This document shows, piece by piece, positions 29,762 to 40,072 of a DNA stretch of 64,000 nt (the first letter of the stretch is position 1; each line of letters begins with the position of its first letter). Position numbers and translations under genes: made by a program. Source of the stretch: Frondihabitans sp. PhB188 (GTDB lineage: Bacteria > Actinomycetota > Actinomycetes > Actinomycetales > Microbacteriaceae); assembly GCF_003752365.1 (NCBI RefSeq), contig NZ_RJUO01000005.1, forward strand, positions 248,001 to 312,000, given 5' to 3'. The notes beneath the pieces were generated by a model that was given only the letters and a program-made list of their open reading frames with translations, had not been told where the DNA came from and searched no databases.

Positions 29762-30411
29762 GCCGTGCTCACGGCCTGCAGGGCCCAGGTGGCGGTGGTC
29801 TGGGCGGCGGCGGGGAGTTCCTGCGCCCCGGGATCGAGGCCGACCTCGAAGCAGAGCAGGACCGCGTCGCCGGAATCGGCCGCGAGGGAGACCGGGCCGG
29901 ACGCGGGGACGCTCGCCAGGGTTCCGTCGGCGAGCTGCTGCCCGCTGGCGATGGTCGCGGCCGAGCAGCCGGCGCCCGGGGCGAGGGCGGCGATGCGGAC
30001 GTGGAGGCGTTTCCAGAGAGCGCTCGAGTCGGGGCCGGCGGCGCCCTCCGGCACAGGAGCCGCGACGGCGACCCGGCCTGCGAGCGAGCCGGCGCGGGTG
30101 CGGACCTCGAGCGCGGCGTAGACTGGGGCTCCGGCCTCGAGCACCTCGCCGGTGAACGGCAGGGCGGTGAGCGGGTCGGCCGCTCCGCCGCCCGTCCACT
30201 CCCCCGTGGTGCCATCGGTCGCCACCGCTCGCTGCTCGAAGCCGAACGAGGTCGAGACCAGGTCGCCGCCGTCGGGGCCCCGGGGGCCCAGGGAGAGGGA
30301 GTCGGTCCACTCGGCCGAGGTCGCGACGGTCCAGGATGCCAGGGCGGCGACGCCGGCCGCGAGCACGGCGAGGCGCACTCGCCCCGTCGGTCGTGCCGTC
30401 GTCGCCGTCAT
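29758..30411 (-). CDS. SipW-dependent-type exported protein, second of two
   Basis: A 217-residue protein that begins with a basic region (TARPTGRVR), the hydrophobic core LAVLAAGVAALASWTVATSA and then EWTDSLSLGP. This matches the AxWSDS-type junction of alternate signal-mediated exported proteins. Two late cysteines (GAGCSAATI, VLLCFEVGL) parallel those of the gene at 27356, so the two are probably paralogues. It is coupled by a four-base overlap to the LAWTG gene. No sorting signal of its own is present. Confidence 0.8.
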   Translation of the reverse strand: MTATTARPTGRVRLAVLAAGVAALASWTVATSAEWTDSLSLGPRGPDGGDLVSTSFGFEQRAVATDGTTGEWTGGGAADPLTALPFTGEVLEAGAPVYAALEVRTRAGSLAGRVAVAAPVPEGAAGPDSSALWKRLHVRIAALAPGAGCSAATIASGQQLADGTLASVPASGPVSLAADSGDAVLLCFEVGLDPGAQELPAAAQTTATWALQAVSTA

Positions 30412-30449
30412 GGAGTCGCCGATCTCGCTCAGTCGATTGAGAGGAGAAG

Positions 30450-30489
30450 GGAGGCGACCCTCTCACACCCGAAGGAGAGGGTCGCCTCC
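30450..30489 (-). terminator. 15-bp hairpin after the repeat adhesin
   Basis: GGAGGCGACCCTCTC pairs without mismatch with GAGAGGGTCGCCTCC around a ten-base loop, five bases after the adhesin stop. The following bases are C/T-rich (CTTCTCCTCTC) rather than a pure T-run, but the stem is very stable. It separates the adhesin from the SipW-type gene at 30411. Confidence 0.8.
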
Positions 30490-30493
30490 GGCG

Positions 30494-33400
30494 CTAGCGT
30501 TTCCTCGCCCTGATCCTGCTCAGTCCGCGGGATGCACCCAACATCCCGAGACCCAGCGCGAGGATGCCTGCGCCCACGGCCGCCCAGGGAAGGACGACCG
30601 AGCCTGTGTAGGCCAGTCCGCGTTCGACCAGGGAGGTCGGGGCGGAGCTGGTCGTGCCGCCGTTGCCGGCGGGAGCGATGGTGCCGGAGCCGGTTCCCGA
30701 GCCGGTACCGCTGCCGCTGCCCGGGCCCCCGCCGGAGCCAGTGCCGCCGCCGGTGCCGCCGCCGTTCGTGCTTCCCCCGCTGCCGGCGGCCGGATCGCGC
30801 ATCACGGTGAACGTGGTGGAGACCGGGTCGGACGTCATGCCCATGATCGACTGCGTCACGGTGTAGGTGTGCGCACCCGGTGCCACTCCCGCGAACGCGA
30901 CGCTCCAGTTGCCGTCGGCATCGGCCACGACCGTCTTGGTGTCGCCGTTGTCGAGCATCACCGTCACCGACGCCCCCGGCTCGGCCGTCCCCATGATCGG
31001 GACGGTCGCCGTGCCGTCGCTGCCGGCCATGTAGGTCGAGCCCGGCGCCGGCGAGTTCACCTTCAGCGGGTCGAGCGCCATCAGGGTGAACGACTGCTGG
31101 GGAGCACTGGTCGACACGCCGGCCACCGTCTGCGAGGCGATGAAGGTGTGGTCGCCGTCGAGCACCAGCGGGAAGGTCACGCTCCATGTGCCGTCCGCGA
31201 GGACGGTCGTGGTCAGGATCGTGCCGTTGTCGAGATCGACCGTCACCAGCGCACCCGGGGTGCCGATTCCGCTGATCGGCACGACGTGGTGTCCGTCCCG
31301 GTCGAAGTCGGGGATCAGTGCGTTGTCTGACGGCTTCAGCACCGTGATGCCGCCGGTCGTCGTGACTGGGACGACCGTGAATGCCACGGACACGGGTGCC
31401 GAGGTGGCCACTCCGACCGTCTCGGTCGCCGTCACGGTGTGGCTGCCGGTCGCAAGCCCCGTCAGCGAGACCGACCAGGCGCCGTCGGCGTCGGCTGTGA
31501 CCGTCTGCGCGGTGCCTCCGTCGAGGCGGACCCTCACGGTGGCGCCCGGCTCTGCGGTGCCCGTGACCGTCGTGGCCCCCGTGCCGCCGAGGCCGGCGGG
31601 CACGTTCTGCCCGGCCGTCGGGGCGGTGATCGCGATCGGGGCCGCCTTCGTGCCGGTCACCGTCACCGCGGTGGAGCCGGTGACGACGCTGCCGGTCTTC
31701 TGGGTGACCTGGATGGTCGCCTGCCCGTCGGGCACGGCTGTGACCGTGACCGACCAGGTGCCGTCTGCGCCGACCGTCGTCGTGCGGGTGAGGCCGTCGC
31801 CCAGGTCGACCGTGATGGTCGATCGAGGCTCGCCCGTGCCCGTCACCGGGACGTCGAAGAAGCCGTCGCCGTCGTCGTCGCGGACGATCTGTCCCGCGGA
31901 CGGGCTCGTGATCGTCGGAGCGGCGACCGGATTCGCCTTCTCGACGACGGTGAAGGTGACCTTCGCGGGATCGCCGGCGACGCCGCCGACCGTCTGGGTC
32001 GCGGTGACGCTGCGGCTGCCGGGGTCGACCGCCGTGAACGTCGTGGTCCAGGTGCCCTGGGCCGTGACGGTCGCCGTCTGCGGGTCGACGCCGTTCAGCA
32101 CGACCTTGACCTTCGCGCCGGGCTCGCCCGTGCCGGTCACCACGACGTTCGTCGCGGAGCCCGTCTGGACCTGGATCTGCTGGCCCGTCTGCGGAGCGGT
32201 GATCGCCACGGAGTTCGCCACGCGGACCGTCACGTCGGCGGTGACCGCGTCGGTGGGGCCGTCGGCGAGTTCCTGCGTCACCGAGATCTCATGGTCTCCT
32301 GCGGCGACGGTCGGGAACGTCACGGCCCACGTCCCGTCGGTGCCGGCAGTCACGACCTTCGGCGTGCCGCCGTCGAGCGAGACCGAGACCTGCTCGCCGG
32401 CCTGGGCCGTGCCAGTGACTGGCAGCGAGCCGCCCGCCGTGGGCTGCGTGACAGTGGTGCCGTCGGCCGGGGTCGCGATCCTCACCGGGTCGGCGACGTC
32501 GACCGACACCTTCGAGGTCACCGCCGGGAGGATCGCGCCGTCGCTGGTCTCGACGACCGAGACCGTGTGGTCGCCGACGGGGACGCCGTCGACCGTGGCA
32601 CTCCACTTGCCGTTCGAGCCGATCGTGGCGGTGGCGGTGAGGCCGCCGCCGAGGTCGATCGCGATTGAAGCGCCCGGCTCGCCGGTGCCGGAGACCAGGA
32701 GGTCGGTGGTCGCGCCGTCGTCCGAGACGAAGACCGTGGAGCCGTCGACGGGGGCCGTGATGACAGCCGGGGCGACCGTGTCGGCCGTCACCGTGGCGCT
32801 GTCGGAGCTCGTCACCGTGCCGTTCGAGCTCTGAGTGACCACGATCGTGATCGGACCGACGGGGACGTCGGTGACCGTGACGGTCCAGGTGCCGCCGTCG
32901 CCGACGGTCGTGGTCGCCGTGTGGCCGTCGCCGAGGTCGACCGTGATGGTCGATCCGGGCTGGCCGGTTCCGGAGACCGGCACGTCGACCGTGCCGTCGC
33001 CGTCGGCGTCAGGCAGCACGTCACCCGCGGTGGGCGAGGTGATCTCGACGGGGGCCGCCGGGTTCAGGCTCGTGACCACCGAGAACGTGACGTCTCTCGG
33101 CGCCTGCGCGGTGCCGGCGACCGTCTGGACGGCTTCGATCTCGTGAGTCGCGGGCAGCGTGCCGACGCCGGGGAACGACACCGACCAGGTCCCGTTCGCC
33201 GCGACCGTGGTGGTCTTCGGCTGGAGGCCGTCGAGGGTGGCGGTCACCGAGGCTCCGGGCAGGCCTGTTCCCGAGACCGGCACCGTGGTGGTCTCGGTGC
33301 CCAGGGGAAGCTGGAACTGCTGTCCCGCCTGCGGGGTGGAAATGGTCAGGGCCTGTGCGACGCCGACCGAGAACGCCACCACGACCGGCGTCGTGGGCCC

Positions 33401-33874
33401 GTTGTCGAGGACCTCCACGACGCTGACGCTGTGGTCGTCCACGCCGACGCCGGTGAAGGTCGTCGACCAGGCGCCGTCGCCGTCGCTCGTGACGACCGCG
33501 GGGGTGCCGCCGTCGAGCGAGACCCGCACGGCCGTGTTCGGCTCGGCGGTGCCGGAGACCGGGACGCTCGTCGTGCTGCCGGCGGTCGCGACGGGGATGA
33601 TCGCGCCGGAGGCCGGAGCGCTGACGACCACGCGGTCGGCCACGCTGACGACGAGGTCGCGCGTCACCGGATCGGCGTCGAAGCCGCCGATGGTCTGCAC
33701 GACCGAGATCGTGTGGTCGCCGACCGGGACGTCCTGCACGGTGACCGACCATTTTCCGTCGTCGCCCGCCGTGGTAGTCGCGGTGAGGCCGCCGCCGAGG
33801 TCGACGGTGATGTCGGCTCCCGGCTCGGCGACACCCGAGACCGGCACGTCGACGGTCTCGCCGATGGTGGCGAC
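30494..33874 (-). pseudogene. C-terminal part of repeat adhesin, beyond an in-frame UAG
   Basis: In frame with the large gene at 33875-39508 but separated from it by a single TAG at 33877-33875. It holds repeats 15 (rest) to 25 of the Ig-like array, three DxDxDG-type loops, a Gly/Ser linker and a sortase signal LAYTG followed by a hydrophobic stretch and RIRARKR. Without the upstream part it lacks a signal peptide, so it could not be exported as an independent protein. A GTG at 33847 is in frame but has no persuasive ribosome-binding site. It is best read as the severed anchor half of one protein, unless the amber codon is read through or is an assembly error. Confidence 0.75.
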
Positions 33875-36800
33875 CTAGAGGTCGGTGCCGACGACCGGAG
33901 TCGTGATCGTGACCGCGTCCGCCGTGCCGACGGTGATCTTCACCGTGGCGGGCTCGACCGACGTGGTCCCGTCGATCGTCTGGGTGACCGAGATCGTGTG
34001 CGGACCGGTCGGCACGTCGCGGAGGGTCAGCGTGTAGGTGCCGTCGCCGTTGGCGGTCGTGGTCGCGGCGATGCCGTCGGCGAGCTCGGCCGTGACCGTG
34101 GCTTGGGCCTCGGCCGTGCCGGTGACCTTCACGTCGGTCGTCGCCGAGTCGCTGGCGACGACGTACGCGTCGCCGTCGTCGGGCGTGGTGATCGTGACGA
34201 GGTCGCCCGCCTCGACGGTGACGTCACTCGTCACGGCCGCCGACGTCGTGCCGTTCACGGTCTGGGTCGCCGCGATGGTGTGCGGGTCGACGTCGACCGC
34301 GACGCCGGTGAAGCTCGTCGACCAGTTGCCCGAGTTGTCGGCCGTGACCGTCTTCGGCGTGCCGCCGTCGAGCGTCACGCGGACGCTGGCCCCGGCCTGG
34401 GCCGTGCCGGTCACGGGGATCGTCGCCGTCGCCACGGCATCCGCCACGGTCACGGTCGAGCCGTCGGCCGGCGTCGTGATGGCGACGGGGTCGCCCGCTG
34501 TGATCTTCACGGTCGCGGTGACTGCCGCCGAGACGGTGTCGCCGATGGTCTGAGTGACCGAGATGGTCGCGGTGCCCGTCCCGACGTCCGGGATGGTCGT
34601 CGACCAGGCCCCGGTGCCGCTGGCGGTGACCTCGCGTGTCGTCGTGCCGATGGTCACGTCGACCGTCGCGTTCGGAGACGCCGTCCCGGCGACCGGGACG
34701 CTCGTGGTCGAGTCGTCGTCGGCGACCGTGATGGTCGTGCCGGCGGCCGGCGTCGTGATGACCACCGCCGGGGCGGCTGCGACCTGGAAGGTCGAGGTGA
34801 TCGGCGTCGACGTGGTGCCGTTGACCGTCTGAGCGGCGCCCACGGTGTAGGTGCCGGTCCCGAGCTGGCCGAGGTCGGCCGTCCAGGTGCCGCCGGCGGT
34901 CGCCGTCGTGTCGACGCTCGTCGAGCCGACCGTGACGGTCACGGGGGCGTTCGGCGCCGCGGTTCCGGTCGCGGTGACGTCGGTCGTCGAACCCGCTCCG
35001 GCGACCAGGATGGTCGAGCCGGACTCCGGGGCCACGACGGTGACGGCCGGGGCGGCCTTCACCGTGATCGTCCGGCTGATCGGGCCGGCGGTCGTCGAGC
35101 CGACGGTCTCGACCGACACGAAGGTCTGGTCACCGGTGCCGACTCCCGGGAAGGAGGTCGACCAGGTGCCGTTCATGCCGACCGTGACGGTCTTGGCGAC
35201 GCCGGCGTGAGTGACTGCCACGGACGCGCCGACCTGGCCGGCGCCCGAGACCGGCACGGTGACCGTGCTGGCATCGTCGGCGACCGGGACGATGGAGCCG
35301 TCGAGGGGGGCAGCCACCGTGAAGGGGGTTCCGGCCGAGACCGTGAAGTCGGTCGTGGCCGGCAGCGTCGACGTGGTGCCGCCGACGGTCTGGGTGGCGC
35401 TCACCGGGTAGTCGCCGATGCCCAGGCCCGATCCGGTCCCGTTCGCCGTGCCGTCGAGCACGAGCGACCAGCGGCCGGCAGCCGAGGCGGTGACGTCGAC
35501 GGTGCGGCCGTCGGCCGTGACGTGGACCACGGCATTCGCCTGCGCGGAGCCGGTGACGGTCACGGGGACCGTCTGCCCGGCGGCTGCCACCGTGTAGTCG
35601 GTGCCGGCGGCGGGCGAGGTGATCGTGACGGGGTCGCCCACCGCGATCGTGAAGCTCGTGCTGATGGCGGGGGACGACACGGCCCCGACGGTCTGGCTCG
35701 CCCCGACGGTGTAGGTGCGCGGCGTCAGGTTCGGGAACGAGACGCTCCACGTGCCGGAGCTGCTCGCCGTGGTCGACAGCGACTGGCCCGAGTCGAGGGT
35801 GACAGTGACGGCGGCCCCGTCGTCGGCGACACCGGAGACGACGGTCGACGGCCGGGTCGAGCCGGCATCGGCCACGGCGAAGACCGTGCCGCTCGCCGGC
35901 GTCTGGATGACGATGCCGTCGCCCTCGATGACCGAGAACGCCTGTGACGCGGACGCGGCACTCGAGCCGTTGATCGTCTGGGTGGCCGACAGCGAGTAGT
36001 CGCCGACCGCGACGTTCGGGATCGAGACCGTCCAGGCCCCCGAGGCGGAGGCCGTCGTCGCCGCGTTCAGCCCGGCTCCGAAGCCGGCCACCACTCGGGC
36101 GCCGGCCTGGGCGGTCCCGGAGACCACGACAGTGGTCGTGCCGCCAGCGCCGAAGACGGTGACGCTGTCGCCCGCGTTCGGCGCCGTGATGGCGACCGGG
36201 TCGCCGATCGCGACGGTCAGGGTCTGCGTGACGGCGGGCGACGTCGTGCCGCCCACGGTCTCGGCGACGCTGATGGTGTGCGTGCCGATGGCGACGCCCG
36301 AGAAGGCGTTCGTCCAGACGCCGGAGGCGCTGGCCGTGACCGTCGCGGTCTGGCCGCCGAGGTCGATCGTCACGCTGGCGTTCGGCTGGGCCGTGCCGCT
36401 GACCCTGACGTTCGCGCTGGTGCCGGCGCCGGCGACCAGGACCGTTGCCCCGGGAGCCGGAGCGGTGATGACGACGGGTGCGCCGGCGACGATCGAGTAC
36501 GGGCGGGTGACCGGCACGGAGCTCGTTCCGTTCACCGTCTGCGCGGCCGTGATGGCGTAGTCGCCGACTCCGACGCCGGTGAACGTGGTCGTCCACGCGC
36601 CGGAGCCGTTCGCGGTGACCGTCGCGGTGTGCGTCGCGTCCAGGACGACGGCCACTGAGGCGTTGGGCTGGGCGGTGCCCGAGACCGTGACGCTGCGGGT
36701 CGACGTCGAATCGGCCACCGTCGAGACGGTGCCGGCAGCCGGGGCCGTGATGACGACATCGGCTCCGGCGACGACCGAGAAGGCGCGGGTGACGGCGGGT

Positions 36801-37890
36801 GAGGTCGCCCCGGCGACGGTCTGCGTCGCGCTGGCCGTGTAGTCGCCGACCGGGACGGCCGGGAAGGTCGTGCTCCACGCGCCGTTCGAGCCGGCGGTGA
36901 CGGTCGCCGTGACGCCGGTCATGAGCTGCACGGTGACGGAGGCATTCGGCTGCGCCGTGCCGGAGACGGTGACCGGAGTGGTCGAGTTCGGGCCCGCGAC
37001 CGAGATCTGCGCTCCCGCGGCAGGTGCCTGGATGACGACCGGCGACGCCGCGACGACAGTGATGTCGCGTGTGATGGCAGCGGACTGGGTGCCGGCCACG
37101 GTCTGGCGGACGCCGACCGTGTACGGCCCCGTGCCGACGCCCGAGATCGGGATGCTGTACGTGCCGTCGGCGGCCGCGGTGTCCGTGCCGGTGAGGCCCG
37201 AGCCGAGCGACGCGGTCACAGTCGCCCCGGGCTGCGCGGTACCGGTGACGGTGACGGTGGTCGTCGACGTGGCGCTCGGGACGACGATCCGGGTGCCGTC
37301 AGCGGGTGTCGCGACGGTGAGCGGGGCGCCCGCGGCGACCGAGAAGGAGCGGGTGACGGCTGCGGACGTCGTGCCGCCGATGGTCTGCGTGGCCGAGGCC
37401 GTGTACGGACCGACCGCGAGCGAGGGAATCGTCGCCGACCAGGTGCCGTCGGCCTGTGCCGTGGTGGTGCCGGTGATGCCCGAGCCGAGGTCGAGGGCGA
37501 TAGCGGCACCCGGCGTCGAGGTGCCGGTGATGGTGACGGGCGTCGTGGCCGAGTTCGAGACGACGGTGAAGGTACGGCCGGCGGTCGGGCTCGTGATGGT
37601 CAGCGGAGCCTGGGCCACGACGGTGAAGGCGCGGGTGACCGGGCTGCCGGCGACGCCGCCGAAGGTCTGCGTGACGCTGGCGGTGACGGAGCCCACCCCC
37701 ACGCCCGGGATCGTGGACGACCAGGTGCCGTCGGCTGCGACCGTGGCGGTGCCGGTGCGGCCGCCGCCGAGGTCGACTGCCACGCCGGCGCCGGGCTCGC
37801 CGGTGCCGCTGACGGTGATGGATCGGGTGGCGGTCGGGGTGGCGACGGTGAACTGCTGGCCGACCGTCGGCGCCGTGATGGCGACGGGTG
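30796..37890 (-). repeat. array of about 25 Ig-like repeats, 90-100 codons each
   Basis: Each unit follows the pattern xVxITxPxxGxxxxV, then VxVSGTAxPxAxVxVxLxxG, TVTAxxxGxWSxxF, and HTVxxTQTVxGxxSxPVT. I count about 25 units across 7.1 kb, averaging near 95 residues. The units are diverged at DNA level but share period and key Trp, Gly and Pro positions. This fits bacterial Ig-like domains of the kind found in large surface adhesins. Three units near the C-terminus contain aspartate-rich loops (DADGDGTVD, DDDGDGFFD, DFDRDGHH). Confidence 0.88.
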
Positions 37891-39508
37891 CGATCGGCGT
37901 CGCGTTGACGGTCGAGGTGGCGAGGTTGACGGTCGCCGCGTTGAGGGCCGGCAGCACCGTCAGTCGGAGGGCGGAGACCGACTGGGAGCCCGCGTCGTCG
38001 CCGCGGGAGTCCCGGAATCCCGTCGTCGAGTCCTGCGCGTTCACGGTGATCGTCACCAGCTGGTTCAGGATGCCGGTGAGCGGCGCGAGGGTCGTGTTCA
38101 CGAGACCGGTCGTGGCGGCGAGAGTAGAGGTGATCGTGCCGACGGTCGGGGCGACGAGACCGCGCAGCAGGGGCGCGACTGTTCCGTCCACGAGCGGCTG
38201 GAGCAACGGGTTGAGCACGGCGCTCGAGATGTTCAGCCCCAGGGCGCCGATCGCGGTCGCGCTGGCTGTCACCGTGAGGGGAGCGCGACCGGTCGTCTTG
38301 AGGAGGTTCGCGAGCGACGTCGTCATGTTCACGGTGAGGTTGGAGACGTTGCCGCCGAGCAGGCTGATCTTCGCGGTCAGGGTCGCGTTCAGCGTCGCGT
38401 TGCCGATCGCGGTCACGACGGCCGTGTTCAGCGCGGTCGGGATCTGCGTGACGAGGATGTCCTGGATCGCGGCGGTGACGATGCTCTGGAGGGCCGGCGT
38501 CGACAGCAGCTTCGTGTTCGGATCCTGGCCGTTCAGCGCCTGCAGCGTGTTCAGGTCGATGACGATCTGGCCCGTCGACGGGTTGATCGTCACCGGGCCC
38601 GACGTGTAGGTCTGCGCGAGAACCGGCGCCGTGACACCGGCGAGGTTGAGGCCGGTGATGTTCGCGGTGAGGGCCGTGCCGTTCAGGCTGAGCACGCCGA
38701 GGCCGAGCGTGTTGAGGGCCGACGTCAGGCCTCCCGAGGTGCCCGACACCACCGAGTTGAGCGCGGCCGGATCGGCCACCGCGTTGTTCAGGCTCGAGCC
38801 GACGCCGTTGACCGTCGTCTGCAGCGAGGTGTTGAGACCCGCCACCGCAGGGCTCGTGAGCTGGAACTTGGCGCCGGCGATTCCGTAGCCGGTCGTCGCC
38901 GCGCCCGTGGTCCGCTGCGCCTGGATGCGCGAGGCGAGGGCGCCGAGGTCGAGCTCGGCGCTGGACGCGACGGCCGAGGCCGCGCCGACGCGGCTCAGGA
39001 GCGGCGTGAGGTTGAGAGTCGACGGGGTGCCCGGAGTTCCTGCGCCCACTGCGATCGTGCCGTCGGAGCCGACGAGACCGGCCGCCGCCGTCGAGGTGGT
39101 CGCCGTCGTGGCGGCGTACTGGCCGGCCACGCCGAGCTGGAGGATCCCGTTCGCGCCGAGCAGCTGCACGCCGTTGCCGAGGTTCACGCCCAGCGCGTTG
39201 ACGGCGGTGAGGTCGAGGGGGTTCGCGACGGTGCCGGCCGACGTCGTCGCATTCGTCGACGAGTAGGCGCCCTTCAGCTGGGCGATGGTGTCGAGGTTGA
39301 CGATCCCGGACCCGGAGAGCAGCACGCCCTCGGCCTCGGAGACGTCGCCGGTCGCGGCCTGCGCGGGCACGACGGCCGACGCGGCGATGACCGCGCCGAC
39401 GATGGTCGCGGCCGCGGCCTTGACGAGAGCACCCCTGGTGAAGTGGCGAGAGGTCGTGCGCGGGAGGCGGCCGAGGAGGGTGCGGCCGGGGGTCCTCTGG
39501 GAGTCCAT
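33875..39508 (-). CDS. giant repeat adhesin, N-terminal part (choice-of-anchor G type)
   Basis: 1877 residues to the UAG, of about 3,000 if read through. A long signal peptide with a basic start (RTLLGRLPRTTSRHFTRG) and hydrophobic core (AAAATIVGAVIAASAVVPAQA) is cut near AQA. Residues ~50-530 form a domain (EGVLLSGSGIVNLDTIAQLK; ALGVNLGNGVQLLGANG) matching what I know as the choice-of-anchor G family. About 14.5 Ig-like repeats follow. The ATG at 39508 has GGAAGAG upstream. The frame ends at TAG inside repeat 15, where the normal repeat length is kept exactly, so this is a substitution, not an indel. One GGGCGCAGGAACTC copy lies at 39034. Confidence 0.85.
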   Translation of the reverse strand: MDSQRTPGRTLLGRLPRTTSRHFTRGALVKAAAATIVGAVIAASAVVPAQAATGDVSEAEGVLLSGSGIVNLDTIAQLKGAYSSTNATTSAGTVANPLDLTAVNALGVNLGNGVQLLGANGILQLGVAGQYAATTATTSTAAAGLVGSDGTIAVGAGTPGTPSTLNLTPLLSRVGAASAVASSAELDLGALASRIQAQRTTGAATTGYGIAGAKFQLTSPAVAGLNTSLQTTVNGVGSSLNNAVADPAALNSVVSGTSGGLTSALNTLGLGVLSLNGTALTANITGLNLAGVTAPVLAQTYTSGPVTINPSTGQIVIDLNTLQALNGQDPNTKLLSTPALQSIVTAAIQDILVTQIPTALNTAVVTAIGNATLNATLTAKISLLGGNVSNLTVNMTTSLANLLKTTGRAPLTVTASATAIGALGLNISSAVLNPLLQPLVDGTVAPLLRGLVAPTVGTITSTLAATTGLVNTTLAPLTGILNQLVTITVNAQDSTTGFRDSRGDDAGSQSVSALRLTVLPALNAATVNLATSTVNATPIAPVAITAPTVGQQFTVATPTATRSITVSGTGEPGAGVAVDLGGGRTGTATVAADGTWSSTIPGVGVGSVTASVTQTFGGVAGSPVTRAFTVVAQAPLTITSPTAGRTFTVVSNSATTPVTITGTSTPGAAIALDLGSGITGTTTAQADGTWSATIPSLAVGPYTASATQTIGGTTSAAVTRSFSVAAGAPLTVATPADGTRIVVPSATSTTTVTVTGTAQPGATVTASLGSGLTGTDTAAADGTYSIPISGVGTGPYTVGVRQTVAGTQSAAITRDITVVAASPVVIQAPAAGAQISVAGPNSTTPVTVSGTAQPNASVTVQLMTGVTATVTAGSNGAWSTTFPAVPVGDYTASATQTVAGATSPAVTRAFSVVAGADVVITAPAAGTVSTVADSTSTRSVTVSGTAQPNASVAVVLDATHTATVTANGSGAWTTTFTGVGVGDYAITAAQTVNGTSSVPVTRPYSIVAGAPVVITAPAPGATVLVAGAGTSANVRVSGTAQPNASVTIDLGGQTATVTASASGVWTNAFSGVAIGTHTISVAETVGGTTSPAVTQTLTVAIGDPVAITAPNAGDSVTVFGAGGTTTVVVSGTAQAGARVVAGFGAGLNAATTASASGAWTVSIPNVAVGDYSLSATQTINGSSAASASQAFSVIEGDGIVIQTPASGTVFAVADAGSTRPSTVVSGVADDGAAVTVTLDSGQSLSTTASSSGTWSVSFPNLTPRTYTVGASQTVGAVSSPAISTSFTIAVGDPVTITSPAAGTDYTVAAAGQTVPVTVTGSAQANAVVHVTADGRTVDVTASAAGRWSLVLDGTANGTGSGLGIGDYPVSATQTVGGTTSTLPATTDFTVSAGTPFTVAAPLDGSIVPVADDASTVTVPVSGAGQVGASVAVTHAGVAKTVTVGMNGTWSTSFPGVGTGDQTFVSVETVGSTTAGPISRTITVKAAPAVTVVAPESGSTILVAGAGSTTDVTATGTAAPNAPVTVTVGSTSVDTTATAGGTWTADLGQLGTGTYTVGAAQTVNGTTSTPITSTFQVAAAPAVVITTPAAGTTITVADDDSTTSVPVAGTASPNATVDVTIGTTTREVTASGTGAWSTTIPDVGTGTATISVTQTIGDTVSAAVTATVKITAGDPVAITTPADGSTVTVADAVATATIPVTGTAQAGASVRVTLDGGTPKTVTADNSGNWSTSFTGVAVDVDPHTIAATQTVNGTTSAAVTSDVTVEAGDLVTITTPDDGDAYVVASDSATTDVKVTGTAEAQATVTAELADGIAATTTANGDGTYTLTLRDVPTGPHTISVTQTIDGTTSVEPATVKITVGTADAVTITTPVVGTDL

Positions 39509-40072
39509 GAGGTGTCTCTTCCTGACGGTGGGTGCCGTCACTGATCCGGAAACCCTCCGATGGTGGGGCGGAGGGGTGGTGCCGATGGTGCCGTGGAGCG
39601 GGTGGAGCCCGTGGTGCCTGCGGGTGCTTCGGCCCGTGGTGAGAGGGCCGGCGGTGCTGGTGAGGCTGCAGGTGGTGCGGTGAGGCTGGTGCTCGCGTCG
39701 TTGCGAGGGCGGGATGCGCGGTGGTGGGGCGCGCATCCCACCGGAGGTGGAGCGGGGCCGTGCTGGTCGACGCCTGATCGTCGATCGGTGGTGCACGACC
39801 TCTAGGGTCTGTGCGGCCTGCTTCGAGCGGCGCCACGGTGAAGCACGACCGAAGTCGTGGAGAGCCTGATCCTGGTGTGCGACGTCACGGTCGCGTCCTT
39901 CCGTGAGGGATGGAGTGCCGATGCCCTGGTGAGGGGCGACGGTGTTTCTGCGGCCATCATAAGCAGGTTGCGACGAACCGAACCGACTGGACGGTCTGGT
40001 TCGACCCCCCAGTTCGAGGGTATTCGACAGATGGAGGACAAAGGTGTCCTCCACAGTGCGGACACGCCGCTG

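Noticed and set aside
33875-33877. Amber codon as pyrrolysine
   Set aside because: Pyrrolysine systems are not known in this group and no pyl genes are present in the window; mutation or readthrough is simpler.
30796-37890. CRISPR-like array, because of regular spacing
   Set aside because: The period is ~285 bp, the repeats are coding, in one frame and diverged at DNA level; they are protein domains.
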